Positions 23,851-35,046 of a DNA stretch of 64,000 nt are shown piece by piece. How positions within the stretch are numbered: the first letter of the stretch is position 1; every line of letters begins with the position of its first letter. The translations under genes were made by a program, and so were the position numbers. Under the pieces are notes generated by a model. It made no database searches. It had not been told where the DNA came from and was given only the letters and a program-made list of their open reading frames with translations. Source of the DNA: Acanthochlamys bracteata (Eukaryota > Streptophyta > Magnoliopsida > Pandanales > Velloziaceae); contig CM034145.1 in NCBI GenBank assembly GCA_019914995.1, positions 3,851,262-3,915,261 on the forward strand, given 5' to 3'.

Positions 23851-25205
23851 GCACTTTTTTTTTTCCTGCTGTTAACAGCTGCTTGACAATGCAGCTTAAA
23901 TAAATTGAACATGCCAATTTCTTTTATCTTTTACAATTCAACTTGAGAATTTTTTTTTTTTTTGAACATATTGAGCTTTGCTAGCTCACTGGTCAGGTGC
24001 CTCTGAGCTGCCACTTAGCTCACTAGTTTTCGGCCGGCGAGCTCACCAGTCTCTGGCGAGTGAGCTGGCACTTTTTTTTTTCCTCCTGCTGTTAACAGCT
24101 GCTTGACAATGCAATTTAAATAAATTGAACATGCAAATTTCTTTTATCTTTTACAATTCATTTGAGAAATTTTTTTTTTGGAACATATTGAGCTTTGCTA
24201 GCTCACTAGTCAGTTACCTCTGAGCTGCCACTGAGCTCACTGGTTTCCGGCCGGCGAGCTCACCGGTCTCCGGTGAGTGAGCTGGCACCTTTTTTTTTCT
24301 CCTGCTGTTAATAGCTGCTTGACAATGCAGCTTAAATAAATTGAATATGCCAATTTTTTTTATCTTTTACAAAGAAACTTGAGAAATTTTTTTTTTTTGT
24401 GAACATATTGAGCTTTGCTAGCTCACTGACAGCTGACTAGTGAGCTAACAAGCTCATTGGTCACCGCTCGAAGTCGCTAACGAGCTCATGTTTACCTAAC
24501 GCTGAGCTCACCGTTTCGCCGCATGAGCTCACCGGTCTCCGGTGAGTGAGCTGACACTTTTTTTTTTTTTCTGCTGTTAACAGCTGCTTGACAATACAGT
24601 TTAAATAAATTGAACATGCCAATTTCTTTTATCTTTTACAATGAAACTTGAGAATTTTTTTTTTTTTTTTAACATATTGAGCTTTGCTAGCTCATTGGTC
24701 AGCTGCCTCTGAGCTTACTGTTTACTTGTCGGTGAGCTCACTGGTTTTCGGCCGGTGAGTGAGCTGGCACTTTTTTTTTTCTCCTGCTGTTAAGAGCTGC
24801 TTGACAATGTCGCTTAAATAAATTGAACATGCCAATTTCTTTTATTTTTTACAATGAAACTTGAAAATTTTTCTTTTTTGGAACATATTGAGCTTTGCTA
24901 GCTCACTGGTCAGTTGCCACTGAGCTCACTAGTTTCCGGCCAGCGAGCTCACCGGTCTCCGGTGAGTGAGCTGGCACTTTTTTTTTCTCCTGCTATTAAC
25001 AGCTGCTTGACAATGCAGCTTAAATAAATTGAACATGCCAATTTCTTTTTATCTTTTACAATGCAACTTGAGAATTTTTTTTTTTGTGAACATATTGAGC
25101 TTTGCTAGCTCACTGGCAGCTGACCAGTGAGCTAACCAGCTCACTGCTCAGCTGACTCTGAATTGCTAGTGAGCTCACTGGTTACCTGACAGTGAGCACT
25201 TTCAT
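23850..25205. repeat. MULE left subterminal tandem array (about 6 units)
   Basis: Units of roughly 210-270 bp recur. Each has TGAGCTGGCAC, a poly-T run, CTGTTAACAGCTGCTTGAC, TAAATAAATTGAACATGCC, another poly-T run and ATATTGAGCTTTGCTAGCTC. The TGAGCTGGCAC-type marker is seen near 23,845, 24,063, 24,278, 24,547, 24,763 and 24,968. GAGCTC-rich spacers make many small inverted motifs. The array is non-coding. Confidence 0.85.
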
Positions 25206-25514
25206 ATGATGATAACATATATACAATGTAATAAAATTGAATACAAATCCAAGTACTTATCCAAAAACACTAAAACAATAATACAATTAATTGATAGTAC
25301 ATACAAATGTAATAGATACTCCGAACGAATAGCTATCTCTTCATAGCATTGTTGTCATCTTCACTTGTATTTTTGTCTTCATCGTCTATATCAACAACTA
25401 TCAAGTAAAAAAGTGAGGACAAATGTCAATTTCAAATAAATTCTCAAAAAAAAAACATAATATATTAAGAATCAAAACTAAGCAAATTACTTACTTATGT
25501 TTTTTTCTTTCTAT

Positions 25515-27823
25515 TTAGATTTTCAGGACAATTTTTTTGTCATGTTTAACACCATAGTTGTTACAGTAAGCACATTTTCTACCTGTCTTCGCTTTAGCTC
25601 TTGCAGTAACTTTTTCTAAACCTCCTTTAATTCTAGTACTGCTCTTGTAAACATTTCTTTCTTTTTTTCTTCCCTTCGTTTGTAAAATGTTTGGATTTAA
25701 AAGTAAAAATTGAGAGGCATCAATTGGGGCCGATAAGCTCTCATTTGTAGTACCAGGATCATCAACTGAAATCTTATCCGGGTCATCAGTCTTTCTTACT
25801 TCCTTGAGCTTCTGTGATAATTCTTGTGATGCTTGCAATATTATCTGGTATCCATCTTCGGTTTCAGCCCCTTCATAAATCAATTAATTGTAAACTATTT
25901 GAAGATGAGTAGTTCTCAATAGTTCAGACTTTTTATGGCCACTTATTGATGCAACATCATACTTAGCTCTATATTTGTTAGCCCATTTCATCCAATTTTT
26001 AAGAACAAATTGATCTGGGAGCTCTATATCACGACAGAGAAAAACCTTTATAAGGTGCCCACAAGGAATTCCAAAAAATTCAAATAGTTTACATTCACAG
26101 CTACCTTTCTTTGTGGCTGAATTGAACTTCACCCTCCACTTGCGGTGATCGCCTTCAATTCGAAACTTATAAATATAAGCCACACAACCATCACCATTTT
26201 TTTCATCATCATATAAAACATACTCAAGTTGAGCTTTGTCAAATTCTTTTTTGAACCTATTGTACACATTCCTCGTATACACTTTTGCTGCACTTTTTAA
26301 AAGAAATGCACTACTATCGACGATACGGCAAGAGTGTTCACTAGTATAATCCTCTTTTTTTTCTCTTTCAACAAGTTGTCTTAAAAACTTATCATTCTTC
26401 AATACAAATTCTCGAAGAGTGGTAGTTGGTTGAAAAAAATCCTTATAAATAGCATTCATATCTTCGGCACGTGAAGTTGTGTTCATGCCGGCATAAAAGG
26501 TATCCAAATGATAAACTGGTGCCTGTTTGTCTCAAATTTCATATATTTCTTTGAGCCATTCATTCTCCTGTAACCTGTATGCACACATCAATTCCTCCCA
26601 CCTCGTTTCAAATGTATTAGGAATATAAGTTTCTCGAATACAAGACTTGATATATTTTTTGAAATTTGACTTCTTGAAATAAATATGTGAAAGCTTTTCG
26701 ACAAATTTTTTTATAATATACCACAAGCAAAATCTATGTCTTGTAGTTGGGAATACTTTCGTGCCAGCTACAGTCATAGCTCTATCCTGATCTGTCATGA
26801 TTGAAGATGGGGCACAACTATCCATAGCTGCAAGCCATGTCTCAAAAAGCCACTGAAATGATTCCTCTGTCTCATCCAGAAGTAACGCGCAACCAAACTG
26901 GATTGACTGCATGTGGTGGTTAACTCCAGTAAATGGAGCAAATGGCATATCATAAATATTTTTGTCGTATGTTGTATCAAAGAACACAACATCACCAAAA
27001 TACCGATACTGAATACGTGACCGACCATCTATCCAAAAAAATTTCTTGCCCTTGCTTCGTTGTCAATCTGTATTGCATAAAAGAAATTTGAATCTTCTAC
27101 ATTCTTCTTTTTAAAATAATTTAGCATTGCAGTAGCATCACCACTAATAAATTTCTTATACTCCTTCGATCGACATAAATGGTTCCAACAATTTCTATCA
27201 TCAAAACTATTTTGTGGTCCATCAAGTATATCAACGACTTTATTTACTGGTAAGCCTTCATCCCGAAATGAATCAATCAAACTCTTAGCTGCAGCCGATA
27301 AATTTCTACAAACAGGCATATACATCCTTTTCGTAGGACTAACTAGATTATGATTGTGATTACCTTCGTAACCAACCACTTCCCATAACCCAGAACCTTC
27401 TTTCTTCATCCTTACGTTCGCAGGACACCCACATTTCACGATACTCGTATTTCTTCTCTTCTTTTCTTCTTTCCGGATTTCCTCATCTGTGTTTTGTGAT
27501 CGATGACCTCTATGACTACCAAACCGGTCACATGTCATTTGGCATACACTCACTTCAATTGAGTTAAAAATTCGTTTATGATTAGTCCGAGTAACAGCGC
27601 TAAATCCCGATCTTTTTCATAATTTATATAAAATTGTTTTCCAATTTCGAGGCTTTCAAAAGTCATCCCTAAATATGGCGTTGCAGGAGAAGCAGAAGAG
27701 GCCTCGAAACCTATAAATTCAAAGGAAAAAAAGAAACAAAATCAAATGTCAGCCGTGCGTGATCGTTTTGGTTTTTGTGAATTTCATTGCTTGAATGAGA
27801 ATACCTGTTAACTCCTGCACCAT
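25515..27823 (-). pseudogene. FAR1/MULE-type transposase of the Mutator element, decayed
   Basis: Transposase that would cut and rejoin the element ends. A short first exon (27,805-27,823, MVQELTG) splices at GGTATTC to an acceptor at 27,709 and continues FEASSASPATPYLGMTFESL. Domains in order are a FAR1-type zinc-binding region (SVCQMTCDRFGS to CGCPANVRM and YEGNHNHNLV), the MULE DDE core (DVVFFDTTYD near 26,980, SSIMTDQDRAM near 26,800, TTSRAEDMN near 26,480) and a SWIM zinc finger (SCECKLFEFFGIPCGHLIK near 26,060). A Lys-rich tail with a CAYCN motif ends at 25,515. The frame is broken by single-base shifts near 27,610 and in a T run near 27,030, and by stops at about 26,530 and 25,884. It is flanked by the element's own repeats, so it is not a domesticated FRS gene. 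Confidence 0.85.
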
Positions 27824-28189
27824 AGCAAGAAGAAAAAGAGAAAGACGAATCAACTAATAGCAAGCAACGGAGGTGAAAAGTGAAAAATAGAAGAAGAATA
27901 GCTCAATATTTTGTTAAACAGAGAACAGAGACTCTCCCGCCAACAATACATACCAGTTCATTCTCCCGCCAGAGAATATAACAGGTAAAATAACCAAATT
28001 GCCCTAAAAAATATTGTTCAGCGTGAACGCATACAACGTTGATTACTCGGTTATTCTTTTCAACAACATACAACACAAATGCAACAATTCATTACTAGAA
28101 TTCAGCAACAATTCACAACACAAGAAAATTTCATTTGTAACAAGAACTGTAAACAAAAAAATAGCAAATAAAATATTTCACTGTCAAGC

Positions 28190-28775
28190 AGCTGTTAATA
28201 GCAGGAGAAAAAAAAAGTGCCAGCTCACTCACCGGATACTAGTGAGCTCGCTAGCCGGAAACCAGTGAGCTCACTGTCAGGTAAACAATGAGCTCAGATG
28301 CAGCTGACCAGTGAGCATGTTAGCTCACTGGTCAGCTGCTAGTAAGCTAGCAAAGCTCAATATGTTCAAAAAAAAAAATTTCTCAAATTGCATTGTAAAA
28401 GATAAATTGGCATGTTCAATTTATTTAAGCTACATTGTTAAGCAGCTGTTAACAGTAGAAAAAAAAAGTGCCAGCTCACTCGCCGGAGACTAGTGAGCTC
28501 GCCGTCCGAAAACTAGTAAGCTCACTGTCAGGTAAACAGTGAGCTCAGTGGCAGCTCAGAGGCACCTGACCAGTGAGCTCGTTAGCTCACTGGTCAACTG
28601 CCAATGAGCTAGCAAAGCTCAATATGTTCAAAAAAAAAAAATTTCTCAAGTTGAATTGTAAAAGATAAAAGAAATTGGCATGTTCAATTTATTTAAACTG
28701 TATTGTCAAGCAGCTGTTAAAAAGTAGGAAAAAAAAAGTGCCAGCTCACTCGCCGGAGACCGATGAGCTCGCTGT
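28190..28775. repeat. MULE right subterminal tandem array (about 3 units)
   Basis: Reversed copies of the left array unit, marked by GTGCCAGCTCACTC near 28,217, 28,470 and 28,738, each with CAAGCAGCTGTTAA and the ATATGTTCAAAAA block. There are only three units here against about six on the left. Confidence 0.85.
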
Positions 28776-30211
28776 CCGGAAACAACTGGCAGCTGACCAG
28801 TGAGGCAGTTGGTCAAGAGACCAGGAATTCAAAGGAATTCAAGAGTTGTCCAGCATATTGCAAGCATAACTTCAACATCTACAAGCTCACTGGTGAGGAG
28901 ACCAGTGAGGCAGTGAGCTATGCTAGCTCACAGGTGAACTTCTTCTCCCTTGGCATTGCCTTTCCAACTCCTAGCTCAGGTGAGCTTTGCAAGCATAACT
29001 TTCACATCTACATTCACATAATTTCCACATTCACATGACTATTATCTTCTGATGATTCCACATAATATTCACAAGTTTCACATAACATTGACATTCACAT
29101 TCATATAATATCTAAGCAATTCTTGTTGCTCAAATATTTTCTTATTTCATCAACCAAAAGAATAAGATTTGATTACAAGTTTGCATAACAACTCTTATCA
29201 AGTTATTCAAAGCATCAGTCAATTTGAATAACTAAACAAAAAAAAGAAAGAATATCAAAAAAATGTCATTCACATTCACATACTACTGCAGGAAATTGAA
29301 ACCAAATATACATTCTCATTCACATTACCATACTCATACCATTTCATCTCAATCTAAAGAAAAAAATGGGTAAAGCTCTCCGGCCGTATGCAATGGCTTC
29401 TTACAGATACGACCGGAGAGCTTTACGGCTATGGTAGAACTTAGAAGAGGAACTTAGTAGAAATGAACTTTATCTGTAATTAAAAGTAAAATGAGTGCTA
29501 GAACATAGAATTAAAGAACATCACACAATTTTCATTCACATTCAACAGGAGAAGAGAAATTTCCTACTGTGGAAATTTCTTCACGAACAGCAGGAACAAA
29601 TTAATGATGTTAAAAAAATTTAAAAAAAACCTTAATGGCAAAGTCACAAATCTGCAAGAAAAATAGTCTACAATCTACCTAAAATTCGAACACTTGCAGG
29701 CGTTCGACCGCCCTGGCCGTGACGAATGACGGGCGACGAACCGCGGCGAATCCTGAAATTGAAAGTGTTAGAAGACATAGAAGAAGGAGGAGAAGAGGAA
29801 TTAACGCTCAGTTATCCCTAATTTCGATCATCGGCCGGCGAACGAACGCTACGCCGACGACGAACGAAAAGCTAGGGTTTGAAGCGGGAAAGGAGATAGT
29901 TTAAGAGTGATTAAAAGAAACGATAAGAGATGAGGAAGAACTGAACCTGCGGCGGGGGAGGAGAAGGCGCGGCCGGGAGGAATCGTGCTCGGGACAGAGC
30001 GGTGAGCTCGCTCCGAAGAAGGAAGGAAGGAATGAACGCGTGAAGGCGCGTTCAAACGGGTGAGGCGAGTTTTCAAAGAAAATTATCGAATTGCCCTCGA
30101 GCGCTGGTTGCTCTCTCAACTCCTCAGCGCGTCCGCTTGGACCGTTGGATCAAAATCCAACAGTCCACAGTGCGATCTGCGCAAAAAATAAGATCTGCGC
30201 CAATTTCAACC
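28738..30211. repeat. MULE right inverted terminal repeat
   Basis: Reversed, this arm follows the left arm closely from GGTTGAAATTGGCGCAG through TTGAGCAACAAGAATTGC to the first subterminal unit. It lacks the extra 300 bases found at 23,080-23,375 of the left arm and carries a private 57-bp hairpin at 29,370-29,426. Confidence 0.8.
29370..29426. repeat. 57-bp perfect-type hairpin in the right arm
   Basis: Arms GTAAAGCTCTCCGGCCGTAT (29,370-29,389) and its inverse (29,407-29,426) match at 19 of 20 positions around a 17-base loop holding AATGGCTTC. The matching place of the left arm (about 22,858-22,895) keeps the loop sequence but has no such palindrome. Confidence 0.85.
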
Positions 30212-30225
30212 ATATATATATATAT

Positions 30226-30655
30226 ATCTATACGATAGAGGCACATGGCGTCTTTATAGGCATATTGGTGCACATGCTTGTCAAAAATGGCCGGCAAAAT
30301 CTCCAAATTTAATCTACACTATTAGATATGGAGAACCATGAGTTGCAAATATGTTATTAAAATTTCAGCTCAATCGGAACACGAATCGACCTCTGTCGGA
30401 ACATTTTATTAAAATGACACACAAACGAAATCTATATATTTTCTCAAATTTAACTTTTTTTATCACTTTGATCAAAAGTTCTGATTTAGGTCGATTCGTA
30501 TTCCGATTGAGTTAAAATTATAATAACATATTTGCAACTCATGATTTTCCATATCCAACGGTGGAGTTTAGATTTGGAGATCTCGCCGATTATTTTTGGC
30601 CAGTATGTGCACCAATGTGCCTATAAGAACACCATGTGCCTCTATCCTATCCTAT
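30226..30655. repeat. Fold-back MITE C in (TA)n
   Basis: Starts CGATAGAGGCACATGGCG and ends, reversed, GGATAGGATAGAGGCACATG. Arms of about 190 bases are inverted copies with GGAGAACCATGAGTT, GCTCAATCGGAACACGAAT and ATGACACA blocks. It lies 15 bases of TA repeat from the MULE right end. Its ends differ from MITE A, so it is a sister subfamily. Confidence 0.75.
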
Positions 30656-30673
30656 ATATTATATATTATATAT

Positions 30674-31088
30674 GGAAAGGGATAGGGGCAATCTAGCCCT
30701 CATACACACTCCAGCGCACTCCACGGCCGTTTGTGGCCGTGGAGACTTTCAAATTCAATCTTCACCATTGAATATGAAGAACTATGAGCCGGTAATATGT
30801 TGATAAAATTTTATCTTAATCGGATTACGAATCAACCTCCATCCGAACACTTGATCAAAATTACTCAAAAAAGAAATATATATATTTTGTCAACTTTTAC
30901 TATTTGTGTCATCATGATCAAGAAGCGGGATGGACGTCGATTCGTAATACGATTGAGATAAAATTTTGCCAGCATGTTATCGACTCATAATTCTTCATAT
31001 CCAATAGTGAAGATTGAATTTGGAAGTCTCCACGGCCACAAACGGCCGTGGAATGTGCATTAGGGATGGAGTGCCACTATCCCTTCCC
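30674..31088. repeat. Fold-back MITE B in (TA)n (same subfamily as A)
   Basis: Starts GGAAAGGGATAGGGGCAATC and ends, reversed, GGGAAGGGATAGTGGCACTC. The arms carry CACGGCCGTTTGTGGCCGTG and match MITE A. TA repeats flank both sides. Confidence 0.8.
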
Positions 31089-31124
31089 ATTATATATATA
31101 TATATATATAGTATTTGTATGAGT

Positions 31125-31395
31125 ATTGAAAGATTAAAATGACACTTGATTAAAATGTCACAAAAACAAAATCTATATACTTTCTCAAACTTAAACTTTT
31201 TTTATCACCTTGATCAAGAGTTTCGGTGGAGGTCAATTCGTATGCCGATTGAGCTGAAATTGTAATAACATGTTTGTAATTTATGGTTCTCCATATCTAA
31301 CGGTAGAGATTAGATTTGGAGATCTCGCCGGCCACTTTTGGCCGGCATGTGCACCAATGTGCCTATAAGAACATCATGTGTATCTATCCTATCCC

Positions 31396-31396
<1 letters not shown>
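31125..31396. repeat. Fold-back MITE D, truncated
   Basis: Only the centre and right arm of a C-type element remain. It starts within the ATGACAC/AAAATGTCAC centre and runs to GTGCACCAATGTGCC and CTATCCTATCCC. A sequence GTATTTGTATGAGTATTGAAAG precedes it and recurs at 32,272 after MITE F, suggesting that host sequence was duplicated or split by the insertions. Confidence 0.6.

Positions 31397-31402
<6 letters not shown>

Positions 31403-31438
<36 letters not shown>
31403..31438. repeat. (TA)n microsatellite between fold-back elements
   Basis: About 17 TA units separate MITE D from MITE E. Confidence 0.9.
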
Positions 31439-31440
<2 letters not shown>

Positions 31441-31861
31441 ATAGGGTAGAGGCACATAACATCCTTAGAGGCACATGGTGCACATACCGGTCAAAAGTGG
31501 CCGGCGAGATATCCAAATCCAATCTCCACCATTGGATATGAAGAACCATGACTAGAGAACGTGTTGATAAAATTTCAGCTCAATCGGAATACGACCGACC
31601 TCCATCGAAACTCTTGATCAAAATGACACAAAAACGAAATATATATTTTTTATCAAATTTAATATTTTATGTCATTTTGATCAAGAGTTTCGATGGAGGC
31701 CGGTTCGTATTCCGATTGAGCTGAAATTTGATTAACATGTTCTCAACTTATGTTTCTTCATATTCAACGGCAGAGATTAAATTTGGATGTCTCGCTGGCC
31801 ACTTTTGACCAGCATATGCACCAAATGTCTCTAAAGATGTCATGTGCTTCTATCCTATCCC
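31439..31861. repeat. Fold-back MITE E in (TA)n (C subfamily)
   Basis: Starts GGATAGGGTAGAGGCACA and ends, reversed, GGGATAGGATAGAAGCACAT. Inverted arms share GATGGAGGCCGGTTCGTAT-type and AGCTCAATCGGAATACGA blocks around TTTTTTATCAAATTTAATA. Confidence 0.75.
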
Positions 31862-31882
31862 ATATATATACATATATATATA

Positions 31883-32258
31883 GGTGGGGATAGGGGCACC
31901 TTACTCTTAGGGGCACTTTAGGGCACCCCCTTCTAAAAAAATGCATAAAGAATTTTAAATATAATCTCTACCGTTGGATATGAAAAACTATGAGTTATAA
32001 AAACGGCGACAAAAGTTTAGCTCCATCGAATCTCTTGATCAAAATGACATAAAAAAGAAAAAGAACATTTTTATCAAAATTTATTATTTATATCATTTGA
32101 TCAAACGCCGAATGGAGATCGATTTGTATTCCAATTGAGTTGAAATTTTGTCAGCATATTTTTTACTAATAGTTTTTCATATCTAACGGTGGAGATTAAA
32201 TTTGAAACTTTAGATTGAAAAGAGTGCCCCTAAGGATGTGGTGCCCATATCCCCATCC
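31883..32258. repeat. Fold-back MITE F in (TA)n (third subfamily)
   Basis: Starts GGTGGGGATAGGGGCACC and ends, reversed, GGATGGGGATATGGGCACC. The interior keeps the family blocks CTACCGTTGGATATGAAAAA and GATCAAAATGACATAAAA. TA repeats flank both ends. Confidence 0.75.
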
Positions 32259-32689
32259 TATATATATATAATATTTGTATGAGTATTGAAAGATTGAATA
32301 AAATTGAAATAGCTTTTATCTTCGTACTAGAGAGAAATTCGAAATCTATCCGCAATCGTCATAAAAGATAATAATTTCGAAGGTTAGATTCCTATTAGAT
32401 CTATGCACAAATTATCATGGAGATACAATCGCAACGGTTAAAAACTTCGTCCAAATCAATTTGAACAAATACGACCATTTAACTAGATTAAATCTACAAA
32501 TAAAAAAAATTCAAGCATGTGCCGCTGTAGCTGCCACTACTATTGCTTCTGCCTCATTGCCGACATTAATCTCTAGCGTCAATAATACCAACCACTACTG
32601 CCGTCATCCTCACCTTCATTTTTTTGTCCTTCTATTTTTTCTATCGCACGGCGGCTATAATCTCGGGCTCCTATAATCATCTTCACGAC

Positions 32690-34330
32690 CGAGTCTTCTT
32701 CTCGCCGCTTATTCTCGCCATCGTTCGAGCTCTTACAGCTGCCTCTCTTGTCGTTCGAGTTTTGCCGCAGCACTAGAGATCTCATAGCTGCTCGCCATTG
32801 ATATTGTCTTCCGACAGATTGAATATAAAGAAAATTAAAAAAATGATAGGAAGGATTAATGCATGTACTTATTGTGGTAGGCTTGGCTATCATAGAAAGT
32901 TATGCTTTAAACTAATTGGATATCTAGATTAATGGGAGAAATTGCAGAAAAATGTGAAGCTAGAGAGAAGCACTAGTTAGTTCAGAATTTTCAATTTCAA
33001 GTAACCAAAGTTGTGCTCTAGATATTATTTCAGATTCTGAAAAGAATACAAGATAAATTATATTATGGAGCCACGTACCATATGATATTTGATTTAAAAA
33101 TATTCAGACTACATCCACTCCAGCTATAATGTCCATTATCCGAGCGTAATACTTGTATTGGAAATGTAAATTGGATTTGAACAATTTTATAAAATCTTAT
33201 AAAAGTATCCATAATTTCACTCTTACTCTTCATAATATATAGCTATGCCATACCAATACAATCATCTGTAAATATGACAAACCATCTAATGCAGTAAGTG
33301 TAGTATCACTAGAGGGTCTCGAGCATTCGAATATATTAATCCAAATAGAGTTACTTTTTTCTTTATAGTAGAAGAATATGACACTCGGTAACTCTTTATA
33401 AAAATACAAATTTCACATTAAAACTCAGAATCTTTAAGACCAGAAAATAAAGATGATAATAAATTATGTAGATAGGTAAAAGAAACATGATGAAATCGTT
33501 GATGCCAAAGCCTAACTCTATTTTTCTTATCAATATCAGATTTACGAAGATTATAAATTCTTCTGGAACTGGTATCATTCAAATAATATAGGCCTCCTCT
33601 TTAGTACCATATCTAATAATCTCAGGTATCTTAATATTCTAAGGTAAACAAAAATTGAATACAACAAAACAATACAACTCAATTGTTTAGTGACATGTCC
33701 AATAAATAACAAGTTATTTAATAAAGAAGGGACATAAAAGTCAATATGGAATAGGCATATTGCGAAAGGACAAGCTGATGGTACTGATCAATTTTTTTCT
33801 AACTTAGAAGGCTGCTATATGCAGGAATTGAACCACACATGATGTAATCATTGTGTTACACATATATTGTGATATTTGCTACAACCCTTAATTGCATTGA
33901 CTAAGATAAAAATTTGAAGTTAAATGTTGCGCAACTTCATAATTAATAAGTTGTTGTTCTATTAGTATGATCCTTCCTTTAGGAAAGTATAGATACAACT
34001 CAAGAATTTACCACATAGGAAAATCCAACATGTTTGCAAGCATCATCTAGCATTCTAACATCTTATAGGACTTGTCCATTCCCTGCTGTACTCAAATCGT
34101 CAATCATATTCAAAAGAGGACTGACATCTATGGAGGAGCAAAAGAGACAAATGATAACAACTATTCAAAAATTTTACGAGAATGAATAAGCTTTATTGTA
34201 AGAAAGTTTCTTGTAGTTAAAAGGAATCAAAGCTATTTCTCATAAGAAAAAAAGATTAAATTTTTCAAAAGTATCACTTTCCTAGAAATTAAATAAAAAT
34301 TCTAACTTGTGGTAAAATCTTCTTAAATTT
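32690..34330. mobile_element. Fossil Copia (Ty1-type) pieces, two orientations
   Basis: An old, broken Copia composite. On the plus strand near 32,860-33,105 lie a gag zinc-knuckle block (CTYCGRLGH) and a protease-like GAT.H motif. From about 33,110 on, the minus strand reads integrase (QVLRSDNG) and the GAG-pre-integrase block (LWHQRFHHVS near 33,500). The two orientations meet head to head near 33,110. No intact frame and no end repeats were recognised, so it is an ancient fragment with many breaks. Confidence 0.7.
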
Positions 34331-34482
34331 AGCTGCATAGTTCCTTCTATACAAAATCCATAAAAGGTTTGACATCGTATTACGGGTATACTAACACAAC
34401 TTGAACCTTCAAATCATTACGAATCTGTACAAAAATGTAAAATAGAAGTCAAACAATACTAGAACAGCGAGATCAGGCACCG

Positions 34483-35046
34483 TAGGGGTGGCAATTTGTA
34501 ACCCGATCCGAAAAAGTCAGGTTCCGATCAGACCTTAGCCAGATTCAGGTTGATTTTTGATCGACTAAAAATTGACCCGAAAACTTAAATGGGTTCGGAG
34601 CGTGTTCGGATCGACTCAAAATTGATCTGTTTAACCCATATAAATATTTATATATTATATATTACTTTATAATTAGTATATTTAGAATAATAGCATAAAA
34701 GTTAAATTTAATTAGTATATATATTATTTTAACTTATTCTAATTTAAATAATTTTTACCTAATTTATAAATTTTATCAAAATTAATATTTATTCTTTTTA
34801 GATATATTATAATTAATAACTTATATATATTATTGTTATAAATTAACTTTTATATTTTTTATTTTAATAGTTTTACAAATTAAATAGGTCGACTCGAATT
34901 TGATCTGATTATTAAATATGTTGGGTTAGAATTGATAATTTTGACTTATATAAATAAATAGGTCGATTAAGGAATGCACAATTTTGATCCGATTATTATA
35001 TGAGTCGATTCAAAATTGACTCATAAATTCGAATTGCCACCCCTTT
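34483..35046. repeat. hAT-type MITE with TAGGGGTGGCAA ends
   Basis: The left end is TAGGGGTGGCAATTTG and the right end reversed is AAGGGGTGGCAATTCG. Subterminal GACCCGA and GGTCGA motifs repeat on both sides, typical of hAT MITEs in plants. Flanks CAGGCACC and CAGGCGTC could be an 8-bp duplication altered by two transitions. The core is AT-rich and non-coding. Confidence 0.7.

Larger units (their letters stand above)
22085..30211. mobile_element. Mutator-like element with long inverted ends (8.1 kb)
   Basis: The two ends are inverted copies starting GGTTGAGATTGGCGCAGATC (left) and GGTTGAAATTGGCGCAGATC (right, reversed). They run over 1.4-1.8 kb, and both flanks are TA repeats, so the usual 9-bp duplication cannot be told from the microsatellite. 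Inside are subterminal tandem arrays and a minus-strand FAR1/MULE-type transposase. The GCGCAGATC motif is repeated directly within the first 40 bases. The transposase is decayed, so this copy is probably inactive, but the ends are well preserved and could be moved in trans. Confidence 0.85.

Noticed and set aside
23850-25205. Regularly spaced repeats that could be taken for a CRISPR-like array or satellite
   Set aside because: Units are over 200 bp, imperfect, mirrored on the other arm and confined to a Mutator-like element in a plant genome.
25515-27823. A host FAR1-related (FRS) transcription factor gene
   Set aside because: The frame is broken several times and lies inside a pair of inverted element ends, so it is the element's own transposase.
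30124-31549. Several frames rich in YIYIYIY
   Set aside because: They are translations of TA microsatellites and fold-back element arms.
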